A DNA stretch of 64,000 bases from a virus. The stretch lies in the IMG/VR virus record IMGVR_UViG_3300010157_001667, positions 27,323 to 91,322 of that record; one strand, given 5' to 3'. The translations under genes were made by a program, and so were the position numbers. Under the pieces are notes generated by a model. That model did not search any database. It saw nothing but the letters and a program-made list of their open reading frames with translations, and was not told where the DNA came from. Of this stretch, positions 56,254 to 63,409 are shown piece by piece (position 1 is the first letter of the stretch; each line of letters begins with the position of its first letter).

Positions 56254-57321
56254 TTAGAAAAACAATTTTACTTTATCCGCTATATATTCTACTTCTTGAT
56301 CGGTTAACTCAGGATACATGGGCAAACTTAATACTCCCCTACTTAACATTACGCTTATAGCCATTAAATCAGGTCTACTAATATTCCTATCTTGTGCTAA
56401 CGGTAAATCACCTAGTACATATTCATAATGAATCTTGCTATCTATTCCATGTTCTTTTAGATGTGACTGTAATCTATTTCTATCATCCATATACATTACA
56501 AACTTCTGATGTGCGTGCGGGTCCTTTGTATCAGATAAACAACGTAATGGTAGTTCTTTAAACTTATCACACCAATACTTAGCTATTTCACTTCTACGAT
56601 TCTGCCATTCATCTATGTACTTTGCTCTAACTAATATCTGAGCACAATCTTGTTCACTCATTTTACTATTAGTGCCTACATCATGGAATGCAGGCTTATT
56701 GTTATCTCTATATGTTGATGCAAACAAATATAAATGTTCATCATTCGTTACAATAGCACCACCATTACCTGAACTAGGTAAGTTCTTTGTAGGATCAAAG
56801 CTGATAGACATACCACTACCTACATCCCCATTACACACTAACCAATGTTGTGCTCCATCTACAATTACTGCATTTGCGCTAGCATACCCTGCAATAGGCC
56901 ATGGCTTACGACCACCATATCCCATGACACACGTATATCCTTTTAAACTATTCTCTACTTCAATGACACCGTTCTTGTCTGTATCAACTAAGTCTACATC
57001 CCATCCCGCACTTAATAATGAATTTAGTGTTGCTGGGTAAGTTAAGTTAGGTATACGAATCTTAGGATTATTTTTGAATGTTTCTAAATGTTTATGTTTC
57101 TTATACCTAGCAATAATCTCTAATGCTTGTGTACCACTATGAACTGTGATAGCATATTGTGTTTTAGTACGATTCTTAAGCCATTCTTCAAACGAACGTG
57201 TATAATGCCCACTCACAAGCTGTCCGTCTTTAAGGGCACGGTCTGTGGCATCTAATAACTCATCTCTTAGATTACCGTACTGTCTTTTTAGACCAAAATG
57301 TGCTATTACTAAGCCACTCAT
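56254..57321 (-). CDS. DegT/DnrJ/EryC1-type sugar aminotransferase
   Basis: 355 residues from the ATG at 57319-57321 (MSGLVIAHFG); the in-frame TTG upstream is rejected. PLP fold I landmarks: VHSGTQALEIIARY, NLTYPATLNSLLSAGWDVDLVD, VDGAQHW (Asp), SFDPTKNLPSSGNGGAIV with the Schiff-base Lys, and ending with CLSDTKDPHAHQKFV. The family transfers amino groups to keto-sugars on nucleotides. It overlaps the epimerase gene by 50 bases, and both would work in one pathway altering surface glycans or phage DNA sugars. Confidence 0.9.
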   Translation of the reverse strand: MSGLVIAHFGLKRQYGNLRDELLDATDRALKDGQLVSGHYTRSFEEWLKNRTKTQYAITVHSGTQALEIIARYKKHKHLETFKNNPKIRIPNLTYPATLNSLLSAGWDVDLVDTDKNGVIEVENSLKGYTCVMGYGGRKPWPIAGYASANAVIVDGAQHWLVCNGDVGSGMSISFDPTKNLPSSGNGGAIVTNDEHLYLFASTYRDNNKPAFHDVGTNSKMSEQDCAQILVRAKYIDEWQNRRSEIAKYWCDKFKELPLRCLSDTKDPHAHQKFVMYMDDRNRLQSHLKEHGIDSKIHYEYVLGDLPLAQDRNISRPDLMAISVMLSRGVLSLPMYPELTDQEVEYIADKVKLFF

Positions 57322-58249
57322 AATATTTTTCAAATCCTTCTTCTACATCAGTTTTAGGATCATATCCAAAGTCTTTGCGAGCGGCATCAATGTTCAATGC
57401 CCCACGACTTGGAAAATCTTTATCTTTATCTTTAACTACTAATGTTCCACCACCTGCTAGTTTCAATGCTAATTGTGCGGCTTCTAACAATGTACGACTG
57501 TGGCTCTTAGTAATGTTATATGTCTTGTTCTCTGTGTTATCACTTAATGCGGCTGCAACAATTCCATCTGCGGCATCTTCAACATAGGTAAAGTCTAATG
57601 TTTCATTAGCACCATTTACATTCAATGTACCGCCACGCATTGCAGTTAACATAAACTTAGCGATAACACGATCCTCAACATCTAGTGGTCCATATACAGC
57701 ACTTGGACGAATGATAGTATGAACAAGATTGGTCTTGCGTGTGTAATCTTTGACTAACCATTCACCTGCAAGTTTCATAATACCATATTGTCCTTGTGGT
57801 TTACAGATAGCATCTTCTGTTACATCGTCAGTAAAGTCACCATACACCATTGAACTACTGATATAAATGAATTTACGTACATCATACTTATCGCTAGCTT
57901 CCAGCAAGTTGAGCAACCCTTCACTCATAACACGACTTCCCCAAGCGGGATTACTATTAACTACTTTTTGTCTTGGGAAGCTAGCCATGTGAATTACAAT
58001 CTCTGGTTGCTCTACATTGAATATGTGGTCAACTGATTTAGCATCACAAATGTCTCTATCGTAGATATAACTATCTACTGCTATTTTCTTTCTACGTTCA
58101 GTCATCAAATAATTAATTTCATCTTGTGGGATTATACCATAGTTTGTTTTAGTATCCATGATAGATACTAGATGACCCTTGTCTTGCAATCGTTTAACTA
58201 CATTGTGTCCAATGAGTCCCAATCCTCCCGTTACTAATATATTACTCAT
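57272..58249 (-). CDS. NAD-dependent nucleotide-sugar epimerase/dehydratase
   Basis: 325 residues of the extended SDR family: TGGLGLIGHNVV (Rossmann GxxGxxG), IVIHMASFPRQK, YISSSMVYG (Ser) and YGIMKLAGE (YxxxK), TIIRPSAVYGP and FTYVEDAADG. Substrate probably a UDP- or dTDP-sugar. Overlaps the previous gene by 8 bases and the aminotransferase by 50. No own promoter seen; transcribed with the thymidylate synthase unit. Confidence 0.9.
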   Translation of the reverse strand: MSNILVTGGLGLIGHNVVKRLQDKGHLVSIMDTKTNYGIIPQDEINYLMTERRKKIAVDSYIYDRDICDAKSVDHIFNVEQPEIVIHMASFPRQKVVNSNPAWGSRVMSEGLLNLLEASDKYDVRKFIYISSSMVYGDFTDDVTEDAICKPQGQYGIMKLAGEWLVKDYTRKTNLVHTIIRPSAVYGPLDVEDRVIAKFMLTAMRGGTLNVNGANETLDFTYVEDAADGIVAAALSDNTENKTYNITKSHSRTLLEAAQLALKLAGGGTLVVKDKDKDFPSRGALNIDAARKDFGYDPKTDVEEGFEKYYEWLSNSTFWSKKTVR

Positions 58250-58571
58250 ATTTTAACTTCCAAAATGTTAATTGTTTATGTGTTAGATATGCTCTAATTT
58301 GATATATGTGACCATAACTGTATAGGTCATGGTTACGATGCCAACTAGGTATAGGATTAGAGTTTTCCATTATCCACTTACCTTGTTCTGTTTGTTGCCA
58401 TTCATATATAGGTTGTGCCACCATTAAATCAGGATCTTCAACATCACCCATTCTAATAGTATGAACTACTTGAGTGATAGATACTGATTCTTCACCTGTA
58501 TCAGATATTTGTACCTGATACTTAGGTCTAAGTTCAATATCAGACTGCCATTGTTGCTTTGATAGGGCCAT
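58242..58571 (-). CDS. Small conserved protein
   Basis: 109 residues: LRPKYQVQISDTGEESVSITQVVHTIRMG, Trp-rich middle (YEWQQTEQGKWIMENS) and RAYLTHKQLTFWKLKYE at the end. I recall similar proteins next to thyA in cyanophages; role unknown. It starts inside the end of thyA (32-base overlap) and ends in the epimerase start. Confidence 0.6.
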   Translation of the reverse strand: MALSKQQWQSDIELRPKYQVQISDTGEESVSITQVVHTIRMGDVEDPDLMVAQPIYEWQQTEQGKWIMENSNPIPSWHRNHDLYSYGHIYQIRAYLTHKQLTFWKLKYE

Positions 58572-59439
58572 GACTTTGATAATTCTCTAAATGTATATCT
58601 TGCATTGTCATCTCAAAGATGTTATTCTTTTCTGCGTTTAACATTAATGTAGGCAATGGATAAGGTTCACGTGTTAATTGTTCTTTAACTTGTTCAATAT
58701 GATTTTTATAGATATGTGTATCACCTGTGCTGATTATAAGTTCTCCTACTTTCAAACCACAGTGATGTGCCAATAGATGTATAAGTAATGCATAACTAGC
58801 AATATTAAAGGGGAGGCCTAAAAAAACATCCACGGATCTCTGATACATATGGCAAGATAGTTCACGATTTTTGTTAACATAGAATTGACTCATAACGTGA
58901 CAAGGGGGCAATGCCATTTGGTCTAGCTCGCTCACGTTCCAAGCACTTAGTATGTGCCTGCGCCCATTAGGATCTTCAGTTAATCCTTTAATGAGATTTG
59001 CCAATTGGTCTACTTCAATCTTGTCAACTGCGAGGCGTGTGCCACCTTTGTGTGCCGGGCCCATGTCTTTTTCTATGCGGTACTTATTCCAGTGACGCCA
59101 TTGTACTCCGTAGATACGACCAATATCACCTTCAAATTTTGCTTTGTGTTTCCAATAGGGTGACAATGCATTTGGTGTCCATATCGTAACGGTATCTTCT
59201 CTAGTACCATGGGTAATCTCTGCCAATCTACGCTCATCACTACTGCCTTCAATAAACCAAAGTAGTTCACCGACACAAGCTTTCCATGCAAGTTTTTTAG
59301 TAGTGACTGCGGGAAAGCCCCTACGCAAATCAAAGCGAAGGTGGCGTCCAAAAACACTATGTGTGCCAACACCAGTTCTGTCATCTTTAACTTCTCCGTT
59401 GTCTAGTATATCTTGTAATAATTCTTTATATTGTTTCAT
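58540..59439 (-). CDS. thyA: Thymidylate synthase ThyA
   Basis: 299 residues. DDRTGVGTHSVFG (phosphate loop Arg), ELLWFIEGSSDERRL, YGVQWRHW, the catalytic Cys in LPPCHVMSQFYV, RSVDVFLGLPFNIASYALLIHLLAHH and GDTHIYKNH. It converts dUMP to dTMP with methylene-tetrahydrofolate, feeding replication. A TATAAT -10 with a poor TTGGGG -35 lies upstream at normal spacing. First gene of a unit with the sugar genes. Confidence 0.96.
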   Translation of the reverse strand: MKQYKELLQDILDNGEVKDDRTGVGTHSVFGRHLRFDLRRGFPAVTTKKLAWKACVGELLWFIEGSSDERRLAEITHGTREDTVTIWTPNALSPYWKHKAKFEGDIGRIYGVQWRHWNKYRIEKDMGPAHKGGTRLAVDKIEVDQLANLIKGLTEDPNGRRHILSAWNVSELDQMALPPCHVMSQFYVNKNRELSCHMYQRSVDVFLGLPFNIASYALLIHLLAHHCGLKVGELIISTGDTHIYKNHIEQVKEQLTREPYPLPTLMLNAEKNNIFEMTMQDIHLENYQSHGPIKATMAV

Positions 59440-59444
59440 AATTT

Positions 59445-59473
59445 ATTATATCATAATATAAGGAAAGCCCCAA
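59445..59473 (-). promoter_or_regulatory. Probable early promoter of thyA
   Basis: Minus strand: TTGGGG at 59468-59473, 17-base spacer, TATAAT at 59445-59450. The -35 is poor and lies within the terminator stem. Confidence 0.5.
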
Positions 59474-59487
59474 CGAATCAGGGCTTT
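59464..59487 (-). terminator. Hairpin after the 98-residue gene
   Basis: AAAGCCC/GGGCTTT stem with 10-base loop on the minus strand between the 98-residue gene and thyA. The T run on this strand is weak, so termination may be partial. Confidence 0.5.
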
Positions 59488-59491
59488 TTAA

Positions 59492-59788
59492 TTAAAGTTT
59501 ACCTAATAGTCTATCAGTCTCTGGTTGTACTGTGTCAGCAATACTTTGAACATTAAGTACAAATTCTACGCTAACTATTAGTTCATCCAGTTCATCTAAC
59601 TTACGACTAACTGCATCTTCAATTTGATCGGGATCCAATCCTTGTTGTAAAAACTTCGCAATGTTAATTGTTTGTTGCTTTTTACCTTTAAGTTTGATAA
59701 TTAACTTTTTGATAAATTCAACAGGAATTTTATTCTTCTCAACATCTTCAAGTATGTGTTCCCACTTATCGATAAATTCTGGTGACAT
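59492..59788 (-). CDS. Small conserved phage protein
   Basis: 98 residues: FIDKWEHILEDVEKNKIPVEFIKKLIIKLKGKKQQTINIAKFLQQ, DQIEDAVSRKLDELDELIVSVEFVLNVQSIADTVQPETDRLLGKL. Helical with a strand pair. I recall close relatives in cyanophages, with no known role. Shares one base with the upstream gene (TAATG), hence translationally coupled. Confidence 0.65.
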   Translation of the reverse strand: MSPEFIDKWEHILEDVEKNKIPVEFIKKLIIKLKGKKQQTINIAKFLQQGLDPDQIEDAVSRKLDELDELIVSVEFVLNVQSIADTVQPETDRLLGKL

Positions 59789-60456
59789 TAGACACTAACT
59801 TTAGTTTTCTTTGTTGTAGTTTTCTTTGGTTTAGTTACTTCAGCAGTAACGCCTTCAAGTAGTGCGGCTTCTTTATGTAAACGTGCAGATTCTGCCATCA
59901 AACCTTTAGCTTCAATATCCATCTTAGCTGCCTGTTGACGTAAGTTTTGTGCAATAGCCTGATCACCTAACGCATCACCTGAGGCTTGTAGACCTGTTGG
60001 TACTGTTGCATCTTTAGCACCACGCATCTTACGTGCTACTGTAGCAGGATCTTGTATGCCACGTGACTTGTCTAATTCAGCCATTCTTTTAACAGCATCC
60101 TCACCCAATTTCATTTCATCTAGTATCTTGTTAAGTTCATCTAAACGAATTAATTGATTTGGTGAAGGTGTCATCAAAATTTGACTTGTCTGAACCTTTT
60201 TCAATTGACCTTCTAAATGCAATACTTGTAAAATGGGTTTGCCATCTTTAGTATAGGTTCTGTTTAATGCATCGGCTAAATGCTCACTATTCTGACCGAT
60301 ATCACTCTCAATACATTGAATCAATGGATCGTGTATATGCTGATTGATTGTCTCAGTATAAGTGACTAAACACATATGTGCTTCACCTGGTACTTCTCTA
60401 AATACTACTGCAACTTTTCTATCACCGTGTTTACCAACATGTCGTGTAAAACTCAT
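59788..60456 (-). CDS. Conserved phage protein
   Basis: 222 residues. A beta N-terminal domain (SFTRHVGKHGDRKVAVVFREVPGEAHMCLVTY) is followed by helices and a Lys-rich tail (KPKKTTTKKTKV). No catalytic site seen. I recall it in marine T4-like phages beside the 98-residue gene. TATATAAG sequences and AGAGGAGAACAC lie upstream; the latter is the ribosome site. A role in nucleic-acid binding is possible because of the tail. Confidence 0.62.
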   Translation of the reverse strand: MSFTRHVGKHGDRKVAVVFREVPGEAHMCLVTYTETINQHIHDPLIQCIESDIGQNSEHLADALNRTYTKDGKPILQVLHLEGQLKKVQTSQILMTPSPNQLIRLDELNKILDEMKLGEDAVKRMAELDKSRGIQDPATVARKMRGAKDATVPTGLQASGDALGDQAIAQNLRQQAAKMDIEAKGLMAESARLHKEAALLEGVTAEVTKPKKTTTKKTKVSV

Positions 60457-60519
60457 AGTGTGTTCTCCTCTTATATAAGCTAAACATATTTAATGTGAAT
60501 TAAACATGTTAAATTTTTT

Positions 60520-60765
60520 TTATGACCACTTAAGTTCATAAAACGTAGCATCCTTAGGGTTTTCGAATGCTATGTTACCCAAATTGTATTCTACTAGAAA
60601 AATTTGACTGACTGGTACAATACAAAATCTACCCTTGATATTATCTAATACCCATTGCTTTGAATTCATCGTCAATGGTGTATCACTTAATATAAAATGT
60701 TTTGGATAAAATTCTACTTCTCTTTTACCAAACCAAATATAGGGATCAATCTCATAGTCTATCAT
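60520..60765 (-). CDS. Small protein of the LRW family, separate copy
   Basis: 81 residues. The end IAFENPKDATFYELKWS and the middle KQWVLDNIKGRFCIVP match the two shared motifs of the tandem array at 37975-39091. N-terminal half MIDYEIDPYIWFGKREVEF is unlike the others. Overlaps the upstream gene by 4 bases. Function unknown. Confidence 0.62.
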   Translation of the reverse strand: MIDYEIDPYIWFGKREVEFYPKHFILSDTPLTMNSKQWVLDNIKGRFCIVPVSQIFLVEYNLGNIAFENPKDATFYELKWS

Positions 60766-61193
60766 TTTGTCAATGTATCTAATACTTTATACTTTTCATA
60801 TGCTTCAACTACTGCAGGAGTTGAGTTATCATTGGTGGGAACAACTTGCATCCACAATCCTTGACCTAACCTTGCCGGATGATTATACTGATAATGATGA
60901 CCATCTTTGCGGCCTGCATTATCAAATACTCTAGGTTGATGAATCCTACCTGAGTAGTATAATCTCGTAGCTAATGCTTTTACATCAGTCAAATCATAAT
61001 CACCCAATTCACTCAATTTAGAACGTCTTGGATAGGGATTACCCTCTGCGTAATATTGTTCTACTACTTGCATAAAAGTATCATATGTAGGACATAATGT
61101 ACGTGTTACAATGAACATAACCTCATCCTCGGACACTTCATTATGCATAAGACTAAGTAAGCAACCACCGAGGCTTGTACCAATATACATCAT
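60762..61193 (-). CDS. Conserved phage protein
   Basis: 143 residues: MMYIGTSLGGCLLSLMHNEVSEDEVMFIVTRT-type start, YDLTDVKALATRLYYSGRIHQPR, and a His/Tyr-rich RKDGHHYQYNHPARLGQGLWMQVVP. I recall it in cyanophages without role. Overlaps both neighbours by 4 bases. Confidence 0.6.
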   Translation of the reverse strand: MMYIGTSLGGCLLSLMHNEVSEDEVMFIVTRTLCPTYDTFMQVVEQYYAEGNPYPRRSKLSELGDYDLTDVKALATRLYYSGRIHQPRVFDNAGRKDGHHYQYNHPARLGQGLWMQVVPTNDNSTPAVVEAYEKYKVLDTLTK

Positions 61194-61564
61194 ACAATCA
61201 ATTTCCTATCTTGTTTAAGATAATCACTATAAACTTTTTTACCATTACTTCTAATCCATTCTACAATGGGTTGTGGATCAATTTCAAATACTTCTTTCAG
61301 TTCATCATAAGCCATTGTACTATTAAACTCATAAATCTCATACATACGTTGACTGTTTACTTTTGCACGTAGTAGCATCATTTGTAATGGAATACCTATT
61401 GGCTGACTGGGGATTCGTTCTTCTTTAAGAATGGCAACAACTTTTTGTTTTTCCCATTCATTGTACTTATCCATATGCAAGTCAACATCATGTAGACTTT
61501 CAAGACCCAGCATATCCCACATTGCTAAGTAATGTTTAGTTTTCTTCTTTCTTGAGTATGACAT
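61190..61564 (-). CDS. Conserved phage protein
   Basis: 124 residues, helical, basic start SYSRKKKTKHYLAMWDMLGLESL, RIPSQPIGIPLQMMLLRAKVNSQRM, ends DYLKQDRKLIV. No motif recognised. It starts within the end of the 82-residue gene (29-base overlap). Confidence 0.55.
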   Translation of the reverse strand: MSYSRKKKTKHYLAMWDMLGLESLHDVDLHMDKYNEWEKQKVVAILKEERIPSQPIGIPLQMMLLRAKVNSQRMYEIYEFNSTMAYDELKEVFEIDPQPIVEWIRSNGKKVYSDYLKQDRKLIV

Positions 61565-61784
61565 ATAACATTTCTGCTTTGTTAATTATGTTTGCTAATG
61601 AAGGTTCTGTTTCTGCTAACTTAAGAATTTCTTTCCACTCATACCATTTAGTGATATAGTGCTTATTGGGATCCTCTTGTACTAATGTTCTATCGGACGA
61701 TCCACTCTTACGTGAGTAGACCGTCTTACCACCATCCGGGCTTTCGTAAATGATTATTTCTTCACAAGATTTAATCATCGACAT
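61536..61784 (-). CDS. Small conserved phage protein
   Basis: 82 residues: MIKSCEEIIIYESPDGGKTVYSRKSGSSDRTL, HYITKWYEWKEILKLAETEP, AEMLYVILKKEEN. Short beta hairpin then helices; I recall it from cyanophages as a conserved unknown. Start overlaps the end of a 36-residue membrane-protein gene. Confidence 0.6.
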   Translation of the reverse strand: MSMIKSCEEIIIYESPDGGKTVYSRKSGSSDRTLVQEDPNKHYITKWYEWKEILKLAETEPSLANIINKAEMLYVILKKEEN

Positions 61785-61881
61785 CTTTTATCATTCCCAA
61801 AAATCTAGTTAAGGCAATAACAAAGAGCCAAAGCAAACCCAATATAAGTATTGAAATTATAATGTAGTCAAGATAGCTCAT
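61771..61881 (-). CDS. 36-residue single-span membrane protein
   Basis: A short reading frame not usually listed: MSYLDYIIISILILGLLWLF then VIALTRFLGMIKDVDD. Residues ~6-26 form one membrane helix. Its ATG shares a base with the stop of the VWA-peptidase gene (TAATG) and its end overlaps the next gene, filling an otherwise empty 96-base gap. Coupling and gap-filling favour a real gene. Function unknown. Confidence 0.6.
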   Translation of the reverse strand: MSYLDYIIISILILGLLWLFVIALTRFLGMIKDVDD

Positions 61882-63152
61882 TATTTTTCATCATAGATAG
61901 CATAAGTCCCGAATGGGGGATTGGGATTCTTATCACCATGAATGATCCATGTTGTGTCACAATAATCACTATCACCCCAACTACCACAGGGGTAGCCATC
62001 AGTGAATACAATCAATCGTTTAGGTACATTGCCAATATCTTTCAAGTAAGTAAAGATACAATCAAAGTCAGTACCACCACCACCTTGAGGCTCATATGTA
62101 TCAATCGTGTCCATATTCTCACTGTTAAAATCTTGTGGATTATAAATTTCAGTATCAAAACAGAATACATGAATCTTATAGCCATCAAACGCATCCATCA
62201 TGCCACTGATTTCACCTAAGAATTGTTGTGCTTGTTTGTTACTAATACTACCTGACATGTCAATAGATACGACAACATCAATTTCTTCTCCCGGTGTCAT
62301 GCCGGGCATAATAGCATCCATATGCCAACCTCTACGTGAGGGACGCATCCAACTATAATCAGTACGAATAGCACTTGTCAAATTAGTTTGAATCAGTTCA
62401 CGCCAAGGCATAACTGGGTTAGTATGTTGGCGAATCAATCTTTCAACACCTAGTGGTAACTGACCTGCTTCAGCACTACTTGCGGCATTGATAATAGCTT
62501 GTTTAACTTCTTGGCGAACACGCTCACGTTCTTCAGCACTCATTGAGGGACGTTTACCTTTACCTTCACCATTACCTTCATTATCACCATCACCGTCACC
62601 ATCCATGTGATCGTCAATCATCTGGTCAAGCAAATCTTCAATAGAGATTTTTTGAACATTCTTCATCAAATCATCATAGATAGCTTCTGCCGCTTTACCA
62701 TCATACTTTTGCTCATATAAGCAAGGCACTGATGTAATAAACTGACCCACTTTGTGACGTTTCAAATCTGCATTAACAGCATAGTCATCAGCAATGTTCC
62801 AGATTTCGGGATCACGATTGTCACGGCGGCCCATGTGATCGTATACTACGTGTAACACTTCATGGCCAACTAGAAATTCAACTTCCTTAGGCTTCAACAT
62901 CATAATGAAGCGACTATTGTAATAGAACTTCTGACCATCAGTTGCCGCTGTACTACACCATAGATCGGCATTAATCAATTGCATACGTGTAGCAAGATTG
63001 CCAAAAAAACTATGACGTAACAATAGACCAATACGTGCTGTTACCAAACGCTCACGTGCTAGTGCATCAATTTTACTATCTGTAGGTCCTACTAGATTTT
63101 CAAATTTCTTACTGCGGCTACGTTTCTTTGTGGGATTTAATACTTCACTCAT
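61881..63152 (-). CDS. VWA-domain metallopeptidase-like protein (DUF2201/CoxE type)
   Basis: 423 residues. N-terminal zinc-peptidase-like part with VEFLVGHEVLHVVYDHMGRR (HExxH as HEVLH) and an IADDYAVNADL metal-site segment. A polar, Gly/Asp-rich linker (DGDGDGDNEGNGEGKGKRPS) follows. C-terminal VWA domain with MIDAS VVSIDMSGSIS, then PQGGGGTDF and VFTDGYPCGS. Next upstream is a MoxR/CobS-type AAA ATPase, the usual partner of such VWA proteins in chaperone-like or chelatase-like complexes. Own strong early promoter. Confidence 0.88.
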   Translation of the reverse strand: MSEVLNPTKKRSRSKKFENLVGPTDSKIDALARERLVTARIGLLLRHSFFGNLATRMQLINADLWCSTAATDGQKFYYNSRFIMMLKPKEVEFLVGHEVLHVVYDHMGRRDNRDPEIWNIADDYAVNADLKRHKVGQFITSVPCLYEQKYDGKAAEAIYDDLMKNVQKISIEDLLDQMIDDHMDGDGDGDNEGNGEGKGKRPSMSAEERERVRQEVKQAIINAASSAEAGQLPLGVERLIRQHTNPVMPWRELIQTNLTSAIRTDYSWMRPSRRGWHMDAIMPGMTPGEEIDVVVSIDMSGSISNKQAQQFLGEISGMMDAFDGYKIHVFCFDTEIYNPQDFNSENMDTIDTYEPQGGGGTDFDCIFTYLKDIGNVPKRLIVFTDGYPCGSWGDSDYCDTTWIIHGDKNPNPPFGTYAIYDEK

Positions 63153-63178
63153 AATGATCCTTTAGTGTTTATGTGTCT

Positions 63179-63207
63179 ATTATAGCACATTGTGTATTTA
63201 CTGTCAA
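63179..63207 (-). promoter_or_regulatory. Early sigma70-type promoter
   Basis: Minus strand: TTGACA at 63202-63207, spacer of 17 (GTAAATACA...), TATAAT at 63179-63184. It overlaps the stop of the 50-residue gene and drives the VWA peptidase. Confidence 0.93.
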
Positions 63208-63356
63208 ATTGACAAGCCACGATATCCTGCATCAAATGCAATACGTGCGTAATCCTGTGCGGATTCAATACTATACAAGGCCATTCCTTGGTCCTTTGTC
63301 ATTCCTTTTGCCCGGGCACTTTGACCCAATGAATAAAAATAAACTTTTGCTTTCAT
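63204..63356 (-). CDS. 50-residue conserved-looking protein
   Basis: A short frame: MKAKVYFYSLGQSARAKGMT, KDQGMALYSIESAQDYARIA, FDAGYRGLSI. AAAGGTATAT precedes the ATG (63354-63356). It fills the space between the MoxR terminator and the VWA promoter. The alpha/beta look and clean ribosome site support a real gene. Upstream terminator implies a promoter nearby or read-through. Function unknown. Confidence 0.62.
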   Translation of the reverse strand: MKAKVYFYSLGQSARAKGMTKDQGMALYSIESAQDYARIAFDAGYRGLSI

Positions 63357-63369
63357 ATATACCTTTATT

Positions 63370-63402
63370 AAAAAAGATGAGTATGTTCACACCATACTCA
63401 TC
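63370..63402 (-). terminator. Rho-independent terminator
   Basis: 10-bp stem GATGAGTATG/CATACTCATC with a 7-base loop and T6 on the minus strand, right after the MoxR/CobS-like gene. Confidence 0.92.
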
Positions 63403-63409
63403 TATAAAA

